Below are positions 49,555 to 59,928 of a stretch of 64,000 nucleotides of DNA, in pieces. The notes under the pieces were generated by a model. The model was not told the DNA's origin. It made no database searches and saw only the letters and a list, made by a program, of their open reading frames with translations. The stretch is from positions 1 through 64,000 of the forward strand of contig NZ_CALXGI010000008.1 in the NCBI RefSeq assembly GCF_944387805.1, written 5' to 3'. This stretch comes from an uncultured Pseudoflavonifractor sp. (GTDB lineage: Bacteria; Bacillota; Clostridia; Oscillospirales; Oscillospiraceae). A program made the translations under genes and the position numbers. The stretch's first letter is position 1, and every line of letters begins with the position of its first letter.

Positions 49555-52029
49555 GTGGAACATGTCATTCTGGCAAAAGTAGCTCTCAGCGCGGCTACCT
49601 TTGCAATTGATAAGCCCTACGACTATTTGCTCCCCGACGAACTGCGGGAAACTGCTGCCCCCGGTATGCGGGTTTTAGTGCCTTTTGGCGCGGGAAACCG
49701 CCGGATTGAGGGCATTATCCTGGCTCTGAGCCAAGGGCAGCCCGGCCCGCGGCTGAAAGCAATTATTGCCCTGCTGGACGATGCTCCCGTGCTGGACAGC
49801 GAGAGTATCCAGCTGGCCCTGTGGATGCGGGAGCGGTATTTTTGCACAGTATATGAGGCGGCACGTGCCATGCTCCCGGCGGGGCTGTATTTCTCGCTCC
49901 AGGACCAGTATCACATCACCAAGGGTGTGGATAAGGAGGCCGCCTATGAGGCAGCCGGCAGGTCCGACCATGCACGCCGGATTCTGGATCTGGCGTATGC
50001 CTGCGGCGGTACCGCTGAGATGGGACAGATTCGGGCAGCGTTTGGTACTAAGGACCCTAATCCGGCCATTAAGCTGCTGACAGAGCGGGGAATCCTGACC
50101 CTGGAGACCAGCGCGTCCCGTGGTGTAGGAGACAAGACCGAACAGGTGGTATCCCTGGCTGTGCCGCCGGAGGAGGCTCTTGCTCTGGTGACACCGAAGA
50201 GGAAAACCGCTCCTCTGCGCTACGCGGTGGTAGAACTGCTGTCAGCAGTGGGGCAGGCCTCATCCAAGGAGATTTGCTATTTTACCGGAGCTTCTCCGGC
50301 CACGCTGCGGTCTTTGGTAAAAAGCGGAATTGCCGTAATGGAGAAGCGAGAGGTATTCCGCCGGGTCGTACCGGAGCAGACTGAGCCCGCGCCGCCGGTG
50401 GTGCTTAATAGGGAACAGACAGCGGCCTTTGAGGGGATTAACCAGTTGTGTAAGGCGGGAGAGTCAGCAGCTGCTCTGCTCTACGGTGTGACCGGCAGCG
50501 GCAAGACTCAGGTCTATATCCGTCTTATTGAGGAGGTCCTCAAGCGGGGGAAAAGCGCTATGGTTTTGGTGCCTGAAATTGCACTGACACCCCAACTGCT
50601 GCACATTTTTACCTCCCACTTTGGTGACGCCATTGCTGTGCTCCACAGCTCTCTGCGGGCTGGGGAACGGTATGACGAATGGAAACGGGTGCGTACTGGA
50701 AAAGCCAGGGTGGTTATTGGTACCCGGTCAGCAGTGTTTGCGCCGCTGCAAAATCTGGGGCTCATTGTACTGGATGAAGAGCAGGAGTATACCTATAAAT
50801 CCGAAAATGTTCCCCGGTATCATGCCCGGGACGTGGCGAAGTTCCGCTGTGTCCGCAGCAGAGCAGTACTCCTGCTGGGCTCTGCAACCCCATCTGTGGA
50901 GAGCATGTATCTGGCTAAAACCGGGGTCTATCATCTGTTTATCCTTCGCAGCCGGTACAACACCCAGGCGCTTCCCCAGGTGCATATCGTGGATATGAAG
51001 CGAGAACTTCGAAGCGGAAACGGATCTGATATCAGCCAGCAGCTCCGGGAGGAGCTTAGGGCAAATTTGGACCGGGGAGAGCAGAGCATCCTCTTTCTCA
51101 ATCGCCGTGGCAACAGCCGGATGGCTGCCTGTGGCGAATGCGGCGAGGTGCCGTCCTGTCCCCGGTGCTCTGCTTATCTGACCTACCACTCAGCCAACGG
51201 ACGGCTGATGTGCCACCACTGCGGCCATTCGGAGCGCCTGCCGGATGCCTGCCACCACTGCGGCGGGGCCTTCCACTTCATCGGCAGCGGTACCCAGAAG
51301 GTACAGGAAGAACTGGAGATGCTGTTTCCCGGCACCGAGGTTATGCGGATGGATACAGACACCGTGTCCGCCGTACAGTCCCACGAGAAGCTGCTTTCCC
51401 GCTTTGAGAAGGAGAAGGTGCCCATTTTGGTGGGTACGCAGATGGTGGCTAAGGGACTGGACTTTGAAAATGTCACTTTGGTTGGCGTTATCTCAGCAGA
51501 TCTCTCCTTATATGTCGACGACTACCGGGCAGGAGAGCGAACCTTTTCCCTCCTGACTCAGGTGGTGGGACGGGCCGGCCGGGGAGAAAAGAGCGGTCGT
51601 GCCATCATCCAGACCTTTACGCCGGAAAACGAGGTTATCACCACCGCAGCTGCTCAGGATTACGATACCTTTTATCAGCAGGAAATTACCATGCGCCGTG
51701 TGCGGGGCTGCCCTCCCTTTGCGGATCTCTTTGTACTCACCGCCTCCGGGACGGAGGAGAGCCGAGTATTACGGATGTGCGTCCGGCTGCGCCAAACTCT
51801 GGAGCGCTGGTTTTCCGATCCGGCCTATCAGGGCTTGGATGTTCAGCTGCTGGGCCCGGCACCCGCCGCAGTGGCCAAGGTCAACAATCGGTATCGCTAC
51901 CATCTAACCATATCTGGGCATAATTCAAAGACTATGCGCACGCTGGTGGCCGCGCTGCTCTGTGCCGCCCACAGTGATAAGGAAATGAAAGGGGTATCTG
52001 TGTTTGCAGATGTAAATCCCACGGATTAA
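49555..52029 (+). CDS. priA: Primosomal protein N' (replication restart helicase PriA)
   Basis: An 824-residue helicase that reloads the replisome. The GTG at 49555 follows GGGGGAG and gives MEHVILAKVALSAATFAIDKP. N-terminal DNA-binding domain, Walker A YGVTGSGKT, Walker B LIVLDEEQ (usual DEEH reads DEEQ), GSATPS, and two zinc sites (CGECGEVPSCPRC, CHHCG...CHHCGG). Motif V/VI: GTQMVAKGLDF and QVVGRAGRG. Length is typical. Confidence 0.95.
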   Translation: MEHVILAKVALSAATFAIDKPYDYLLPDELRETAAPGMRVLVPFGAGNRRIEGIILALSQGQPGPRLKAIIALLDDAPVLDSESIQLALWMRERYFCTVYEAARAMLPAGLYFSLQDQYHITKGVDKEAAYEAAGRSDHARRILDLAYACGGTAEMGQIRAAFGTKDPNPAIKLLTERGILTLETSASRGVGDKTEQVVSLAVPPEEALALVTPKRKTAPLRYAVVELLSAVGQASSKEICYFTGASPATLRSLVKSGIAVMEKREVFRRVVPEQTEPAPPVVLNREQTAAFEGINQLCKAGESAAALLYGVTGSGKTQVYIRLIEEVLKRGKSAMVLVPEIALTPQLLHIFTSHFGDAIAVLHSSLRAGERYDEWKRVRTGKARVVIGTRSAVFAPLQNLGLIVLDEEQEYTYKSENVPRYHARDVAKFRCVRSRAVLLLGSATPSVESMYLAKTGVYHLFILRSRYNTQALPQVHIVDMKRELRSGNGSDISQQLREELRANLDRGEQSILFLNRRGNSRMAACGECGEVPSCPRCSAYLTYHSANGRLMCHHCGHSERLPDACHHCGGAFHFIGSGTQKVQEELEMLFPGTEVMRMDTDTVSAVQSHEKLLSRFEKEKVPILVGTQMVAKGLDFENVTLVGVISADLSLYVDDYRAGERTFSLLTQVVGRAGRGEKSGRAIIQTFTPENEVITTAAAQDYDTFYQQEITMRRVRGCPPFADLFVLTASGTEESRVLRMCVRLRQTLERWFSDPAYQGLDVQLLGPAPAAVAKVNNRYRYHLTISGHNSKTMRTLVAALLCAAHSDKEMKGVSVFADVNPTD

Positions 52030-52042
52030 GGAGGAACATAAT

Positions 52043-52537
52043 ATGGCGCTTCGGACCATTCTTACAAAAGGTGACCCTGTACTGACGAAAAAGGCCCATC
52101 TTGTCACCAATTTTGACCAGAAATTATCTGTCCTGCTGGACGATATGATAGAGACCCTGCGGGACTCTGGCGGCGTAGGTCTGGCGGCCCCTCAAATCGG
52201 TATTCTGCGGCGGGTAGTAGTGGTTATTAATGGGGAGGACCAGGTCATTGAACTGGTTAACCCGGAGATCATTGCCACGGAAGGGGAGCAGGTGGGCTTT
52301 GAGGGCTGCCTGTCCGTTCCCGGCCGCTGGGGCAAGGTGACGCGTCCCATGAAGGCTAAAGTCCGGGCGCAGAACCGACAGGGTGAGTGGTTTGAGGTAG
52401 AGGACGAGGGCCTGACCGCCCGCTGCTTCTGCCATGAACTGGACCATTTGGACGGCCACCTCTTCACTGAGCTGACCGACAAGCTCTACACCTCAGATGA
52501 GCTGGAGAAGCTGATGGAGCAGGAGGGACAGGCGTGA
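52043..52537 (+). CDS. def: Peptide deformylase
   Basis: A 164-residue metalloenzyme removing the N-formyl group. The three motifs are GVGLAAPQIG, EGCLSVPG and CHELDHLDGHLF (HExxH-like HELDH). Its stop overlaps the fmt start (GTGA). Confidence 0.95.
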   Translation: MALRTILTKGDPVLTKKAHLVTNFDQKLSVLLDDMIETLRDSGGVGLAAPQIGILRRVVVVINGEDQVIELVNPEIIATEGEQVGFEGCLSVPGRWGKVTRPMKAKVRAQNRQGEWFEVEDEGLTARCFCHELDHLDGHLFTELTDKLYTSDELEKLMEQEGQA

Positions 52538-53469
52538 GAATTCTCTTCATGGGCACCCCTGAATTTGCTGTCCCCTCTCTGGAGGCCCTGGTGGCTGCCG
52601 GACATGAAGTCTGCGGGGTGTTTTCCCAGCCGGATAAACCGGTAGGACGGCATCAGAACAGGCTCCAGCCAACGCCTGTAAAGGAGTGCGCCATCACACA
52701 CAATATCCCCGTTTTCCAGCCGGTGAAGATGAGGGACGGCACCGCTCTGGCTCAGATTCAGACTCTGGCGCCTGATCTGATCGTGGTGGCAGCTTACGGC
52801 AGAATTCTGCCGGATGAGATTCTGGCCTGTCCACCCAAGGGATGCATCAACGTCCACTCGTCCCTGCTGCCCAAATATCGGGGAGCAGCGCCTATCAATT
52901 GGGCGGTGCTCAACGGGGACACAGTGTCTGGTGTGACCATTATGCATATGGCTACGGAGTTGGATGCAGGGGATATCATTGTCCAGGAGTCCACGGAGAT
53001 CGGCCCTGATGAGACGGCGGAGGAACTGTATCGCCGCCTGTCTGTTCTGGGCGCCGGACTTCTGGTGCAGGCGGTTAGCGCCATTGAGGCGGGGATCGCG
53101 CAGCGAACCCCCCAGAACGGGGCAGATGCCACCCTTGCTCCCATGCTGAGCAAGGAGCTCTCACCCATGGACTGGAGCCGTACCGCCCACGCCCTTCACT
53201 GCCAGGTTCGGGGCCTGCTGCCCTGGCCTGTGGCATCCACAGAGAAGCTGACTGGCGAGACTATCAAGGTCTACCGTACAGAAGAGACGGGAGACAAGAC
53301 CCAGGCCCAGCCTGGTACTGTACTGGCTGCTGGAAAGCACGGGATTGACGTGGCCTGCGGAGAGGGCACTGTGCTTCGCATTACCGAGCTCCAGGCTCCC
53401 GGCAAAAAGCGGATGAAGGCGGCGGATTATCTGCTGGGCCATCCCATTGCTGTTCAGTCTCAGGGATGA
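52534..53469 (+). CDS. fmt: Methionyl-tRNA formyltransferase
   Basis: A 311-residue enzyme. RILFMGTPEFAVPSLEALVA, SQPDKPVGR, the catalytic NVHSSLLPKYRGAAPINWA(VLNGD) and a C-terminal oligonucleotide-binding domain (GLLPWPVA). Starts with GTG overlapping the def stop, so formylation and deformylation are coupled. Confidence 0.95.
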   Translation: MRILFMGTPEFAVPSLEALVAAGHEVCGVFSQPDKPVGRHQNRLQPTPVKECAITHNIPVFQPVKMRDGTALAQIQTLAPDLIVVAAYGRILPDEILACPPKGCINVHSSLLPKYRGAAPINWAVLNGDTVSGVTIMHMATELDAGDIIVQESTEIGPDETAEELYRRLSVLGAGLLVQAVSAIEAGIAQRTPQNGADATLAPMLSKELSPMDWSRTAHALHCQVRGLLPWPVASTEKLTGETIKVYRTEETGDKTQAQPGTVLAAGKHGIDVACGEGTVLRITELQAPGKKRMKAADYLLGHPIAVQSQG

Positions 53470-53536
53470 TTTTAAAAATACAGCGGCATAATCAATGGAC
53501 TGCCGCATAAAGACAGAGAGAAAGAGGAGGACACCC

Positions 53537-54898
53537 ATGTCAAGCGCCGATCAAACTGCCCGGGAGACCGCGCTATTGGCGCTGTCCGCCTGTGAGCGGC
53601 AGGGAGCCTGGTCTGACGGGTTCCTGAAAAAAACACTGCGGGAGTCTGGTCTGGACAGCCGGGACGCGGCTCTGGCTACACGGCTGTGCTTCGGGGTGCT
53701 CCAGAACCGGATGCTGCTGGACTTCTATATTGGAAAATTCTCTACTACACGGCCTGAGAAGATGGAGATTAAGGTGCGTAATGCCCTCCGCCTGGGGGTT
53801 TACCAGATGGCCTTTATGAGCAAGATTCCTCATAACGCGGCAGTAAACGAGTCAGTAGAGCTGACCAAGAAGCACTGCAAGAATCCTCGGGCTGCGGGTA
53901 TGGTCAATGGTGTGCTTCGGAACGTATCCCGAAACATTGACCGCCTGCCAGTGATTGAGAGCGACAGCCGCGAGGAGTATCTCTCCATCCGGTACAGTCA
54001 CCCACTGTGGCTGGTGCGGGAGTTTACCAATCTCTTGGGCAGCGAGGAGGCCGAGGCCCTGCTGGAGGCAGATAATGGCCAGCCCCCTATTACGGCCCAA
54101 ATCAACATCTGCCGGACCACCATGGAGCAGACGCTGGAGCGCTTGTCAGAGGCCGGCGTGGCGGCACAGCCGCATCCGTGGCTGCCTAACTGCCTGGTGT
54201 TGACAGGAACAGGTAATCTGGAGCACCTTACCGCTTTTCGGGAAGGCCTGTTTTATATTCAGGACCCGGCTGCCCGGCTGGCTGTAGAAGCTGCGGATCC
54301 TAAGCCGGGGATGAAAGTGCTGGATGCCTGCGCTGCGCCTGGCGGCAAGACCTTTGCCGCCGCCATCCGTATGAACGGAGAGGGAGAGATTCTGTCCTGC
54401 GACATCCACGCCCATAAGGAGAAGCTGATTCAGGCCGGCGCAGAGCGGCTTGGCTTTACCTGTATCAAGACCGCTGTAATGGACGGGAAGAAACATCGCC
54501 CCGCCTTTGAGAATGCATTTGATCTGGTGATTGCCGATGTGCCCTGTTCTGGACTGGGTATTATCCGCAAAAAACCGGATATTCGTTACAAGGACCCGGA
54601 GCCGTTGCGAGGACTGCCAGCAGTGCAGAGCGCTATTCTGGACAATGTTGCCACCTATGTAAAGCCGGGCGGTGTACTGCTCTATGCCACCTGTACCTTA
54701 CTGGAGCGGGAGAACGGCGATGTAATACAAGGTTTTCTTGACAGGAACCATGACTTTACACTTGAGAAATTTCAACTGCCGGCGCCCCTTGGAAGGGCGG
54801 AAAACGGCATGTTTACCTTTTGGCCTCAGCGCCATGGGACCGACGGCTTTTTTATTGCGAAGCTGAGGAGAAAAAACGGAACGGCAGCTGCCATTTAG
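53537..54898 (+). CDS. rsmB: 16S rRNA (cytosine-967-C5)-methyltransferase
   Basis: A 453-residue enzyme: N-terminal NusB-like domain (ALLALSACERQGAW; PHNAAVNESVELTKKH) and the C-terminal SAM-dependent domain with VLDACAAPGGKT, catalytic Cys in DVPCSGLGIIRKKPDIRY and YATCTLLEREN. AGAGGAGGA sets ATG 53537. It follows def-fmt as in most Firmicutes. Confidence 0.95.
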   Translation: MSSADQTARETALLALSACERQGAWSDGFLKKTLRESGLDSRDAALATRLCFGVLQNRMLLDFYIGKFSTTRPEKMEIKVRNALRLGVYQMAFMSKIPHNAAVNESVELTKKHCKNPRAAGMVNGVLRNVSRNIDRLPVIESDSREEYLSIRYSHPLWLVREFTNLLGSEEAEALLEADNGQPPITAQINICRTTMEQTLERLSEAGVAAQPHPWLPNCLVLTGTGNLEHLTAFREGLFYIQDPAARLAVEAADPKPGMKVLDACAAPGGKTFAAAIRMNGEGEILSCDIHAHKEKLIQAGAERLGFTCIKTAVMDGKKHRPAFENAFDLVIADVPCSGLGIIRKKPDIRYKDPEPLRGLPAVQSAILDNVATYVKPGGVLLYATCTLLERENGDVIQGFLDRNHDFTLEKFQLPAPLGRAENGMFTFWPQRHGTDGFFIAKLRRKNGTAAAI

Positions 54899-54911
54899 GA
54901 GCGACACAGTT

Positions 54912-55934
54912 ATGACCGATATCAAATCTATGAACCAAAGGGAGATGGCAGACTACTTCCGGGAGCTGGGGGAGCCGGCTTTTCGAGCTAAGCAGGTGTT
55001 CCAGTGGCTCCACCGGGGCGCCGTCTCCTTTGATGAGATGACCAATCTCTCCAAAAGTTTGCGGGAAAAGCTGAGCGGCAGCTGCTATATTACAGCGCCT
55101 ATTGTGGAGCGGAAACAGGTCTCAGCTCAGGACGGGACCATCAAATACCTTTGGCGGCTGAGAGATGGAAACTGCATTGAAACTGTTTTGATGCGCTACC
55201 ACCATGGGAATACTGTGTGTATCTCTTCCCAGGTGGGATGCCGGATGGGATGCGCCTTCTGCGCGTCCACTCTGGGCGGCAAGGTGAGAAACTTGACACC
55301 GTCTGAAATGCTGGACCAGGTACTCTTTACCCAGCTGGATTCCGGGGCGCCCATCTCCAATATTGTCCTGATGGGAATTGGCGAACCACTTGATAATTTT
55401 GACACGGTAATGCGCTTCCTTGAGCTGGTAAATCATCCGGATGGCCTCAATATCGGCATGCGCCATATATCCCTGTCCACCTGCGGTTTGGTCGAAAAAA
55501 TTGACAAACTGGCCGATCTTCGGTTACAATTGACGTTGTCTGTCTCCCTGCACGCGCCGGATGACGAGACCCGCTCCCGTATTATGCCGGTAAATAAGGC
55601 TGTTGGTGTGGAGCGACTGTTCAAAAGCTGCCGCCAATATTTTGAAAAAACCGGACGGCGAATTTCTTACGAGTATGCCATGATTGACGGCGTCAATGAC
55701 TCTGATTGGCAGGCCGACCTGCTGGCCAAGCATCTCAAGGGAACGCCGGGACATGTGAATCTGATCCCGCTCAACGAGGTGAAAGAGAGCCTGCTGAAGC
55801 CGAGCCGCAGGGTAGAAGCATTTCAAAAGCGGCTGGAGCAACACGGGATCACGGTGACGGTGCGGCGCAAGCTGGGCGGGGATATCGACGCGTCCTGCGG
55901 TCAGCTGCGCAGAAAGGCTATGCAGGAGAACTGA
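54912..55934 (+). CDS. rlmN: 23S rRNA (adenine-2503-C2)-methyltransferase
   Basis: A 340-residue radical-SAM enzyme. The [4Fe-4S] motif is GCRMGCAFCAST (CxxxCxxC), preceded by VCISSQ; the second catalytic Cys lies near GDIDASCGQL. MGIGEPLDN is the family's GEP motif. Length is typical for RlmN; no Cfr-type changes stand out. Confidence 0.95.
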   Translation: MTDIKSMNQREMADYFRELGEPAFRAKQVFQWLHRGAVSFDEMTNLSKSLREKLSGSCYITAPIVERKQVSAQDGTIKYLWRLRDGNCIETVLMRYHHGNTVCISSQVGCRMGCAFCASTLGGKVRNLTPSEMLDQVLFTQLDSGAPISNIVLMGIGEPLDNFDTVMRFLELVNHPDGLNIGMRHISLSTCGLVEKIDKLADLRLQLTLSVSLHAPDDETRSRIMPVNKAVGVERLFKSCRQYFEKTGRRISYEYAMIDGVNDSDWQADLLAKHLKGTPGHVNLIPLNEVKESLLKPSRRVEAFQKRLEQHGITVTVRRKLGGDIDASCGQLRRKAMQEN

Positions 55935-56003
55935 GCGGAAGCTGCCGCCCGATTTCGGATGGATGGCAGTGTGGAAACTGTCCACAGAGAAGAGGCAATC
56001 GAC

Positions 56004-56726
56004 ATGATAAAAGCTTGGGGTATCACAGATCGTGGTGCTGTCAGACATCAAAATCAGGATGCCTATTACCTGGATGTACCAGGAAATTTGGCGCTGGCGG
56101 TTGTTTGTGATGGAATGGGCGGCGCCAAGGCTGGCAATGTGGCCAGTACACTGGCGGTGGACACCTTTGTAGAGGCGTTGCGCAGCGGCAGTATTGATGC
56201 TCAGGAGCCGGATGATGCTCTGGCCCGGGCTGCGGAGCAGGCCAATAGAGCGGTGTTTGACAGGGCAGTCAGTGATCCAGCCTGTCAGGGCATGGGCACT
56301 ACTATGGTGGCGGTACTGTTGACAGACCGGAGCGCCCACATCCTCAATATCGGGGACAGCAGATGCTATCTGGTGACAGAAACTGGGATTTCCAGGGTAA
56401 CACGTGATCACTCTGTGGTAGAGGATCTGGTTCAAAAGGGACGGATTACCCCTGAAGAAGCCCGACTCCACCCCCGTAAAAATCTGATCACACGTGCTTT
56501 AGGCGCAGAAGAGCGTGTGCGTGCTGATTTGTACCACTTGGACTTAGCAGTAGGGGACTGCCTGCTCCTATGTTCCGATGGGCTGTCCAATATTGTCACG
56601 GATCAGGAGCTGCTCTATGAGATCATCCACGGCGGAGAGAAGGAGGACTGCTGCCGCCGGCTGTTGGATATCGCCATGTCTCGGGGTGCACCTGACAATG
56701 TGACGGCAGTACTGATTCAGGTATAA
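56004..56726 (+). CDS. stp: PP2C-type serine/threonine phosphatase
   Basis: A 240-residue PPM phosphatase. GAVRHQNQDAYYLD, VVCDGMGGAKAGNVAS, GTTMVAVLL, NIGDSRCYL, VTRDHSVVEDLV and SRGAPDNVTAVLI hold the metal-binding Asp residues. ATG 56004 follows GAAGAGG. It opposes the kinase encoded next, the usual Stp/PrpC-PrkC pair. Confidence 0.95.
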   Translation: MIKAWGITDRGAVRHQNQDAYYLDVPGNLALAVVCDGMGGAKAGNVASTLAVDTFVEALRSGSIDAQEPDDALARAAEQANRAVFDRAVSDPACQGMGTTMVAVLLTDRSAHILNIGDSRCYLVTETGISRVTRDHSVVEDLVQKGRITPEEARLHPRKNLITRALGAEERVRADLYHLDLAVGDCLLLCSDGLSNIVTDQELLYEIIHGGEKEDCCRRLLDIAMSRGAPDNVTAVLIQV

Positions 56727-56870
56727 TACACCCTGCTGTTCCAATATGCGGAGAATGCCAGCTGTCAGGCACAACAGACAGCGCCGCGGCCAGAGGCCTC
56801 TGCTCTAGCCGCACGAAAATCCGGCCACTCTCACCTGATGTGAACAAGGCCCTCGAGGAGGAGATTTACC

Positions 56871-59018
56871 ATGGATCAATACATAGGTAAATTACTCGAT
56901 AACCGATACGAAATTTTGGAGCGCATCGGCTCCGGCGGTATGGCAGTGGTATATAAGGCCCGCTGCCACCGGCTTAACCGGCTGGTCGCCATCAAAATTC
57001 TGAAGAGCGACTTGGCCCAGGACGCCGAGTTTCGCCGCCGGTTCCACGACGAGTCCCAGGCTGTCGCGATGCTGTCCCACCCCAATATTGTGGCAGTATA
57101 TGATGTCTCCCACTCCGATGATTTGGACTATATCGTCATGGAGCTGATCGACGGCATTACCCTCAAGCAGTACATGCAGAAAAAAGGGGAGCCGCTGAAT
57201 TGGCGCGAGGCCCTGCACTTTATTACCCAGATTATGAAAGGTCTCTCCCACGCCCATAGCCGCGGCATCATTCACCGGGACATCAAACCTCATAACATTA
57301 TGGTCCTGCGGGACGGCAGTGTAAAGGTAGCTGACTTTGGTATTGCCAGGCTTACCTCCGCGGCACAAAATACCCTGACCCAGGAGGCTTTGGGCTCTGT
57401 CCACTATATCTCCCCTGAGCAGGCCAGAGGCAGCTATATTGACGCCCGCAGCGACATCTACTCTGCCGGCGTTGTGCTCTATGAGATGCTGACTGGCCGT
57501 CTGCCCTACGAGGGCGACTCGCCCATCTCAGTTGCCATCCAGCACATCAACTCCATCCCGCTCTCTCCCCGGGAGATCAACCCGGATATCCCCGAGGCGC
57601 TGGAGGAGATCACCATGAAGGCCATGGCATCCAATGTGGATCAGCGCTACATCTCTGCTGATGCCATGCTGGCAGACCTGGAGGAGTTCCGGAAGAACCC
57701 CAACATCAACTTTGACTATGGCGATGTTGACCTGTTGGAGAGCAGCGACGAACCTACTCAGGTGGTGAATCCCGGTGGAACGCATCGTACATTCCACGGG
57801 TCTGGCAGTGCTGCAGCCCGTCAGGCAAGCGGCCAGAGTCAGGGAGGCGATATGGCAGAGCATCCACGGCGCCATAAAAGTCGAGACGATGTGTACGATG
57901 ACAGATATGACGACTATGATGACCGGCGAGGCAGGGCAGAACGGGGGAGCCCTGTTCCGGTTATTCTGGCCGTAGGGGCCATTGTTATCTTCCTGGCCGG
58001 AATTGGCTACTTTTTATGGGTCTCCTTCCTGGGGCCGCTTCTTAACCCAGAGATTCCGCTCTACACCACACCCAGCGTAGTGGGAATGACGCTGGAAGAG
58101 GCGCAGAACGACAATACTGTATTGGAAAATGGCTTTACAGTTGAACTGGAAAAAACAGTAGAAGACGAGGAGCATCCGGAGGGAGAAATCATCGACCAGA
58201 GTCCCGATGCCAACACCCAGGTTCAGTCAGGTGAGCGTACCATTAAAGTGACGGTCAGTGGCGGCAGTTCTGCTGATATCAAAATGGGCGACTATGAAAA
58301 CAAGAAGCTGGATGAGGTCAAGACCCTTCTGGAGAGCAAGGGAATTGTCGTCAAGGTGGAGGAACAGGCTTCGGAGGAAGTCACAAAGGACTATATTATC
58401 TTCCAGAGTCCTGAAGAGGGAACTGCGCTTAAGGCGGGGGATGAGGTCACGCTGGTGGTGAGTACAGGACCCGACCTCCAACCCGTTACCATAATCGATC
58501 TGCGGGGCCAGCCCTTGGAGGAGGCCAAGAAGTGGCTGGAGAAGATGGATTTGATTCTGGGAACCCCTGTGGAGGTCTATGACGACGTTCAGCCTGTCGG
58601 CTACGTGGTCAGCCAGGATAAAGAGCCCAGAACAGAAGTTCTGCCCAAGACAATCGTTAACCTGACAGTCAGCAAGGGACCAGATCCCAACGCAGCGGTC
58701 ACAGAGTCGCCTGAGCCAACCGAGAGCGATGGCGAGACCACGACACCTCCGTCAGAGAGCCAGATCCCCAGCCCACCGCCGTCCTCTTCTCAGCCTACGG
58801 TGCAGAAGACTGTGCGGATTGAACTGCCCTCCGATCGGGACTTGGTCCATGTGGTGGTAACAGTGAATGGACAGACCCAGTATGACGACACAGTGGATAC
58901 TGTATTCCGCGTCATTACGCCTCCTCTCAGCGCGCCGGAGGGCACCATGCAGGCAGAAGTGTGTGTCTATCTGGATGATCAGCTTCAGAGTACAACCTAT
59001 ATTGATTTTGTCAAATGA
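56871..59018 (+). CDS. prkC: Serine/threonine protein kinase PrkC with three PASTA domains
   Basis: A 715-residue membrane kinase. Kinase domain about 10-275: IGSGGMAVVYKAR, VAIKIL, IIHRDIKPHNIM, VADFGIARL and a typical APE-like ISPEQARG. A Ser/Asp/Arg-rich juxtamembrane part, one membrane helix (VILAVGAIVIFLAGIGYFLWV, near 365-385), and three PASTA repeats (TPSVVGMTLEEAQND; MGDYENKKLDEVKTLLESKG; IIDLRGQPLEEAKKWLEK) follow. A Ser/Thr/Pro linker leads to a C-terminal domain of about 90 residues. It senses muropeptides. Confidence 0.95.
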   Translation: MDQYIGKLLDNRYEILERIGSGGMAVVYKARCHRLNRLVAIKILKSDLAQDAEFRRRFHDESQAVAMLSHPNIVAVYDVSHSDDLDYIVMELIDGITLKQYMQKKGEPLNWREALHFITQIMKGLSHAHSRGIIHRDIKPHNIMVLRDGSVKVADFGIARLTSAAQNTLTQEALGSVHYISPEQARGSYIDARSDIYSAGVVLYEMLTGRLPYEGDSPISVAIQHINSIPLSPREINPDIPEALEEITMKAMASNVDQRYISADAMLADLEEFRKNPNINFDYGDVDLLESSDEPTQVVNPGGTHRTFHGSGSAAARQASGQSQGGDMAEHPRRHKSRDDVYDDRYDDYDDRRGRAERGSPVPVILAVGAIVIFLAGIGYFLWVSFLGPLLNPEIPLYTTPSVVGMTLEEAQNDNTVLENGFTVELEKTVEDEEHPEGEIIDQSPDANTQVQSGERTIKVTVSGGSSADIKMGDYENKKLDEVKTLLESKGIVVKVEEQASEEVTKDYIIFQSPEEGTALKAGDEVTLVVSTGPDLQPVTIIDLRGQPLEEAKKWLEKMDLILGTPVEVYDDVQPVGYVVSQDKEPRTEVLPKTIVNLTVSKGPDPNAAVTESPEPTESDGETTTPPSESQIPSPPPSSSQPTVQKTVRIELPSDRDLVHVVVTVNGQTQYDDTVDTVFRVITPPLSAPEGTMQAEVCVYLDDQLQSTTYIDFVK

Positions 59019-59914
59019 GTGAAGGAATTATCTTAAAAGCTCTCAGCGGCTTCTATTATGTAGATGACGGAAGTGGCGCTCCACCCACAGCGTGCCGGGC
59101 CAGAGGCCGCTTCCGTCATGCCAGAATTTCGCCTCTTGTTGGAGATCGCGTACGGTTTACAAAACTCCCGGATGAAAGTGGGACCGTAGACGAGATCTTA
59201 CCCCGCCGCAATCAGTTTCAGCGTCCTGCAGTGGCCAATATTGACCAAATGGTGATTATTGCCTCTGGCGCTATTCCTGTGACAGATCCCTTTCTAATTG
59301 ACCGTATGATTTCATTAGCGGCCTGGAAGGGCTGCCAGAGCGTTGTGTGCATCAACAAGTGCGACCTGGATGCCGCCCAGTCTCTCTACCAGATCTATCA
59401 ATCCGCTGGCTTTCCCACGCTGCGGGTCAGTGCTGAAACAGGGGAGGGGATTGAGGTTCTGGCGGAGATAATCTCTGGTAAGGTATCTGCCTTTACAGGG
59501 AACTCTGGTGTAGGAAAATCAAGCATTCTCAATGCACTGGCCCCCAATTTTGCCCTTCCGGTGGGGGAGGTCAGCGACAAGCTGGGGCGCGGTCGGCATA
59601 CCACCCGGCACGTGGAGCTGTTTCGCCTGAAAAATGGTGCCATTGTTGCCGACACGCCGGGATTTTCCTCCTTTGATACAGAACAGATGGAGGGCTGCCG
59701 GAAAGAGGACCTTGCATCTACATTCCAGGAATTTGCTCCTTACTTGGAACAGTGTCAATTTACAGGATGCGCTCATGTAAAGGAAAAAGGCTGTGCAGTT
59801 CTTGCAGCGCTCAAGGAGGGAAAAATTGCTCCCAGCAGGCATGCCAGTTATGTGCGTCTTTATGAGGAGGCTGCCCAGCGCAAAGACTGGGAGGAGAAAA
59901 AACGGAGCAATTAG
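59015..59914 (+). CDS. rsgA: Ribosome small subunit-dependent GTPase A
   Basis: A 299-residue circularly permuted GTPase of 30S maturation. An OB fold at the N-terminus (PLVGDRVRF), G4 CINKCDLD, G1 FTGNSGVGKSS, G3 VADTPGFSSFD and a C-terminal zinc knuckle (EQCQFTGCAHVKEKGCAV). ATGA overlap with prkC; prkC-rsgA is a common order. A terminator follows. Confidence 0.96.
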   Translation: MSEGIILKALSGFYYVDDGSGAPPTACRARGRFRHARISPLVGDRVRFTKLPDESGTVDEILPRRNQFQRPAVANIDQMVIIASGAIPVTDPFLIDRMISLAAWKGCQSVVCINKCDLDAAQSLYQIYQSAGFPTLRVSAETGEGIEVLAEIISGKVSAFTGNSGVGKSSILNALAPNFALPVGEVSDKLGRGRHTTRHVELFRLKNGAIVADTPGFSSFDTEQMEGCRKEDLASTFQEFAPYLEQCQFTGCAHVKEKGCAVLAALKEGKIAPSRHASYVRLYEEAAQRKDWEEKKRSN

Positions 59915-59928
59915 CAGTACATTGTGAG

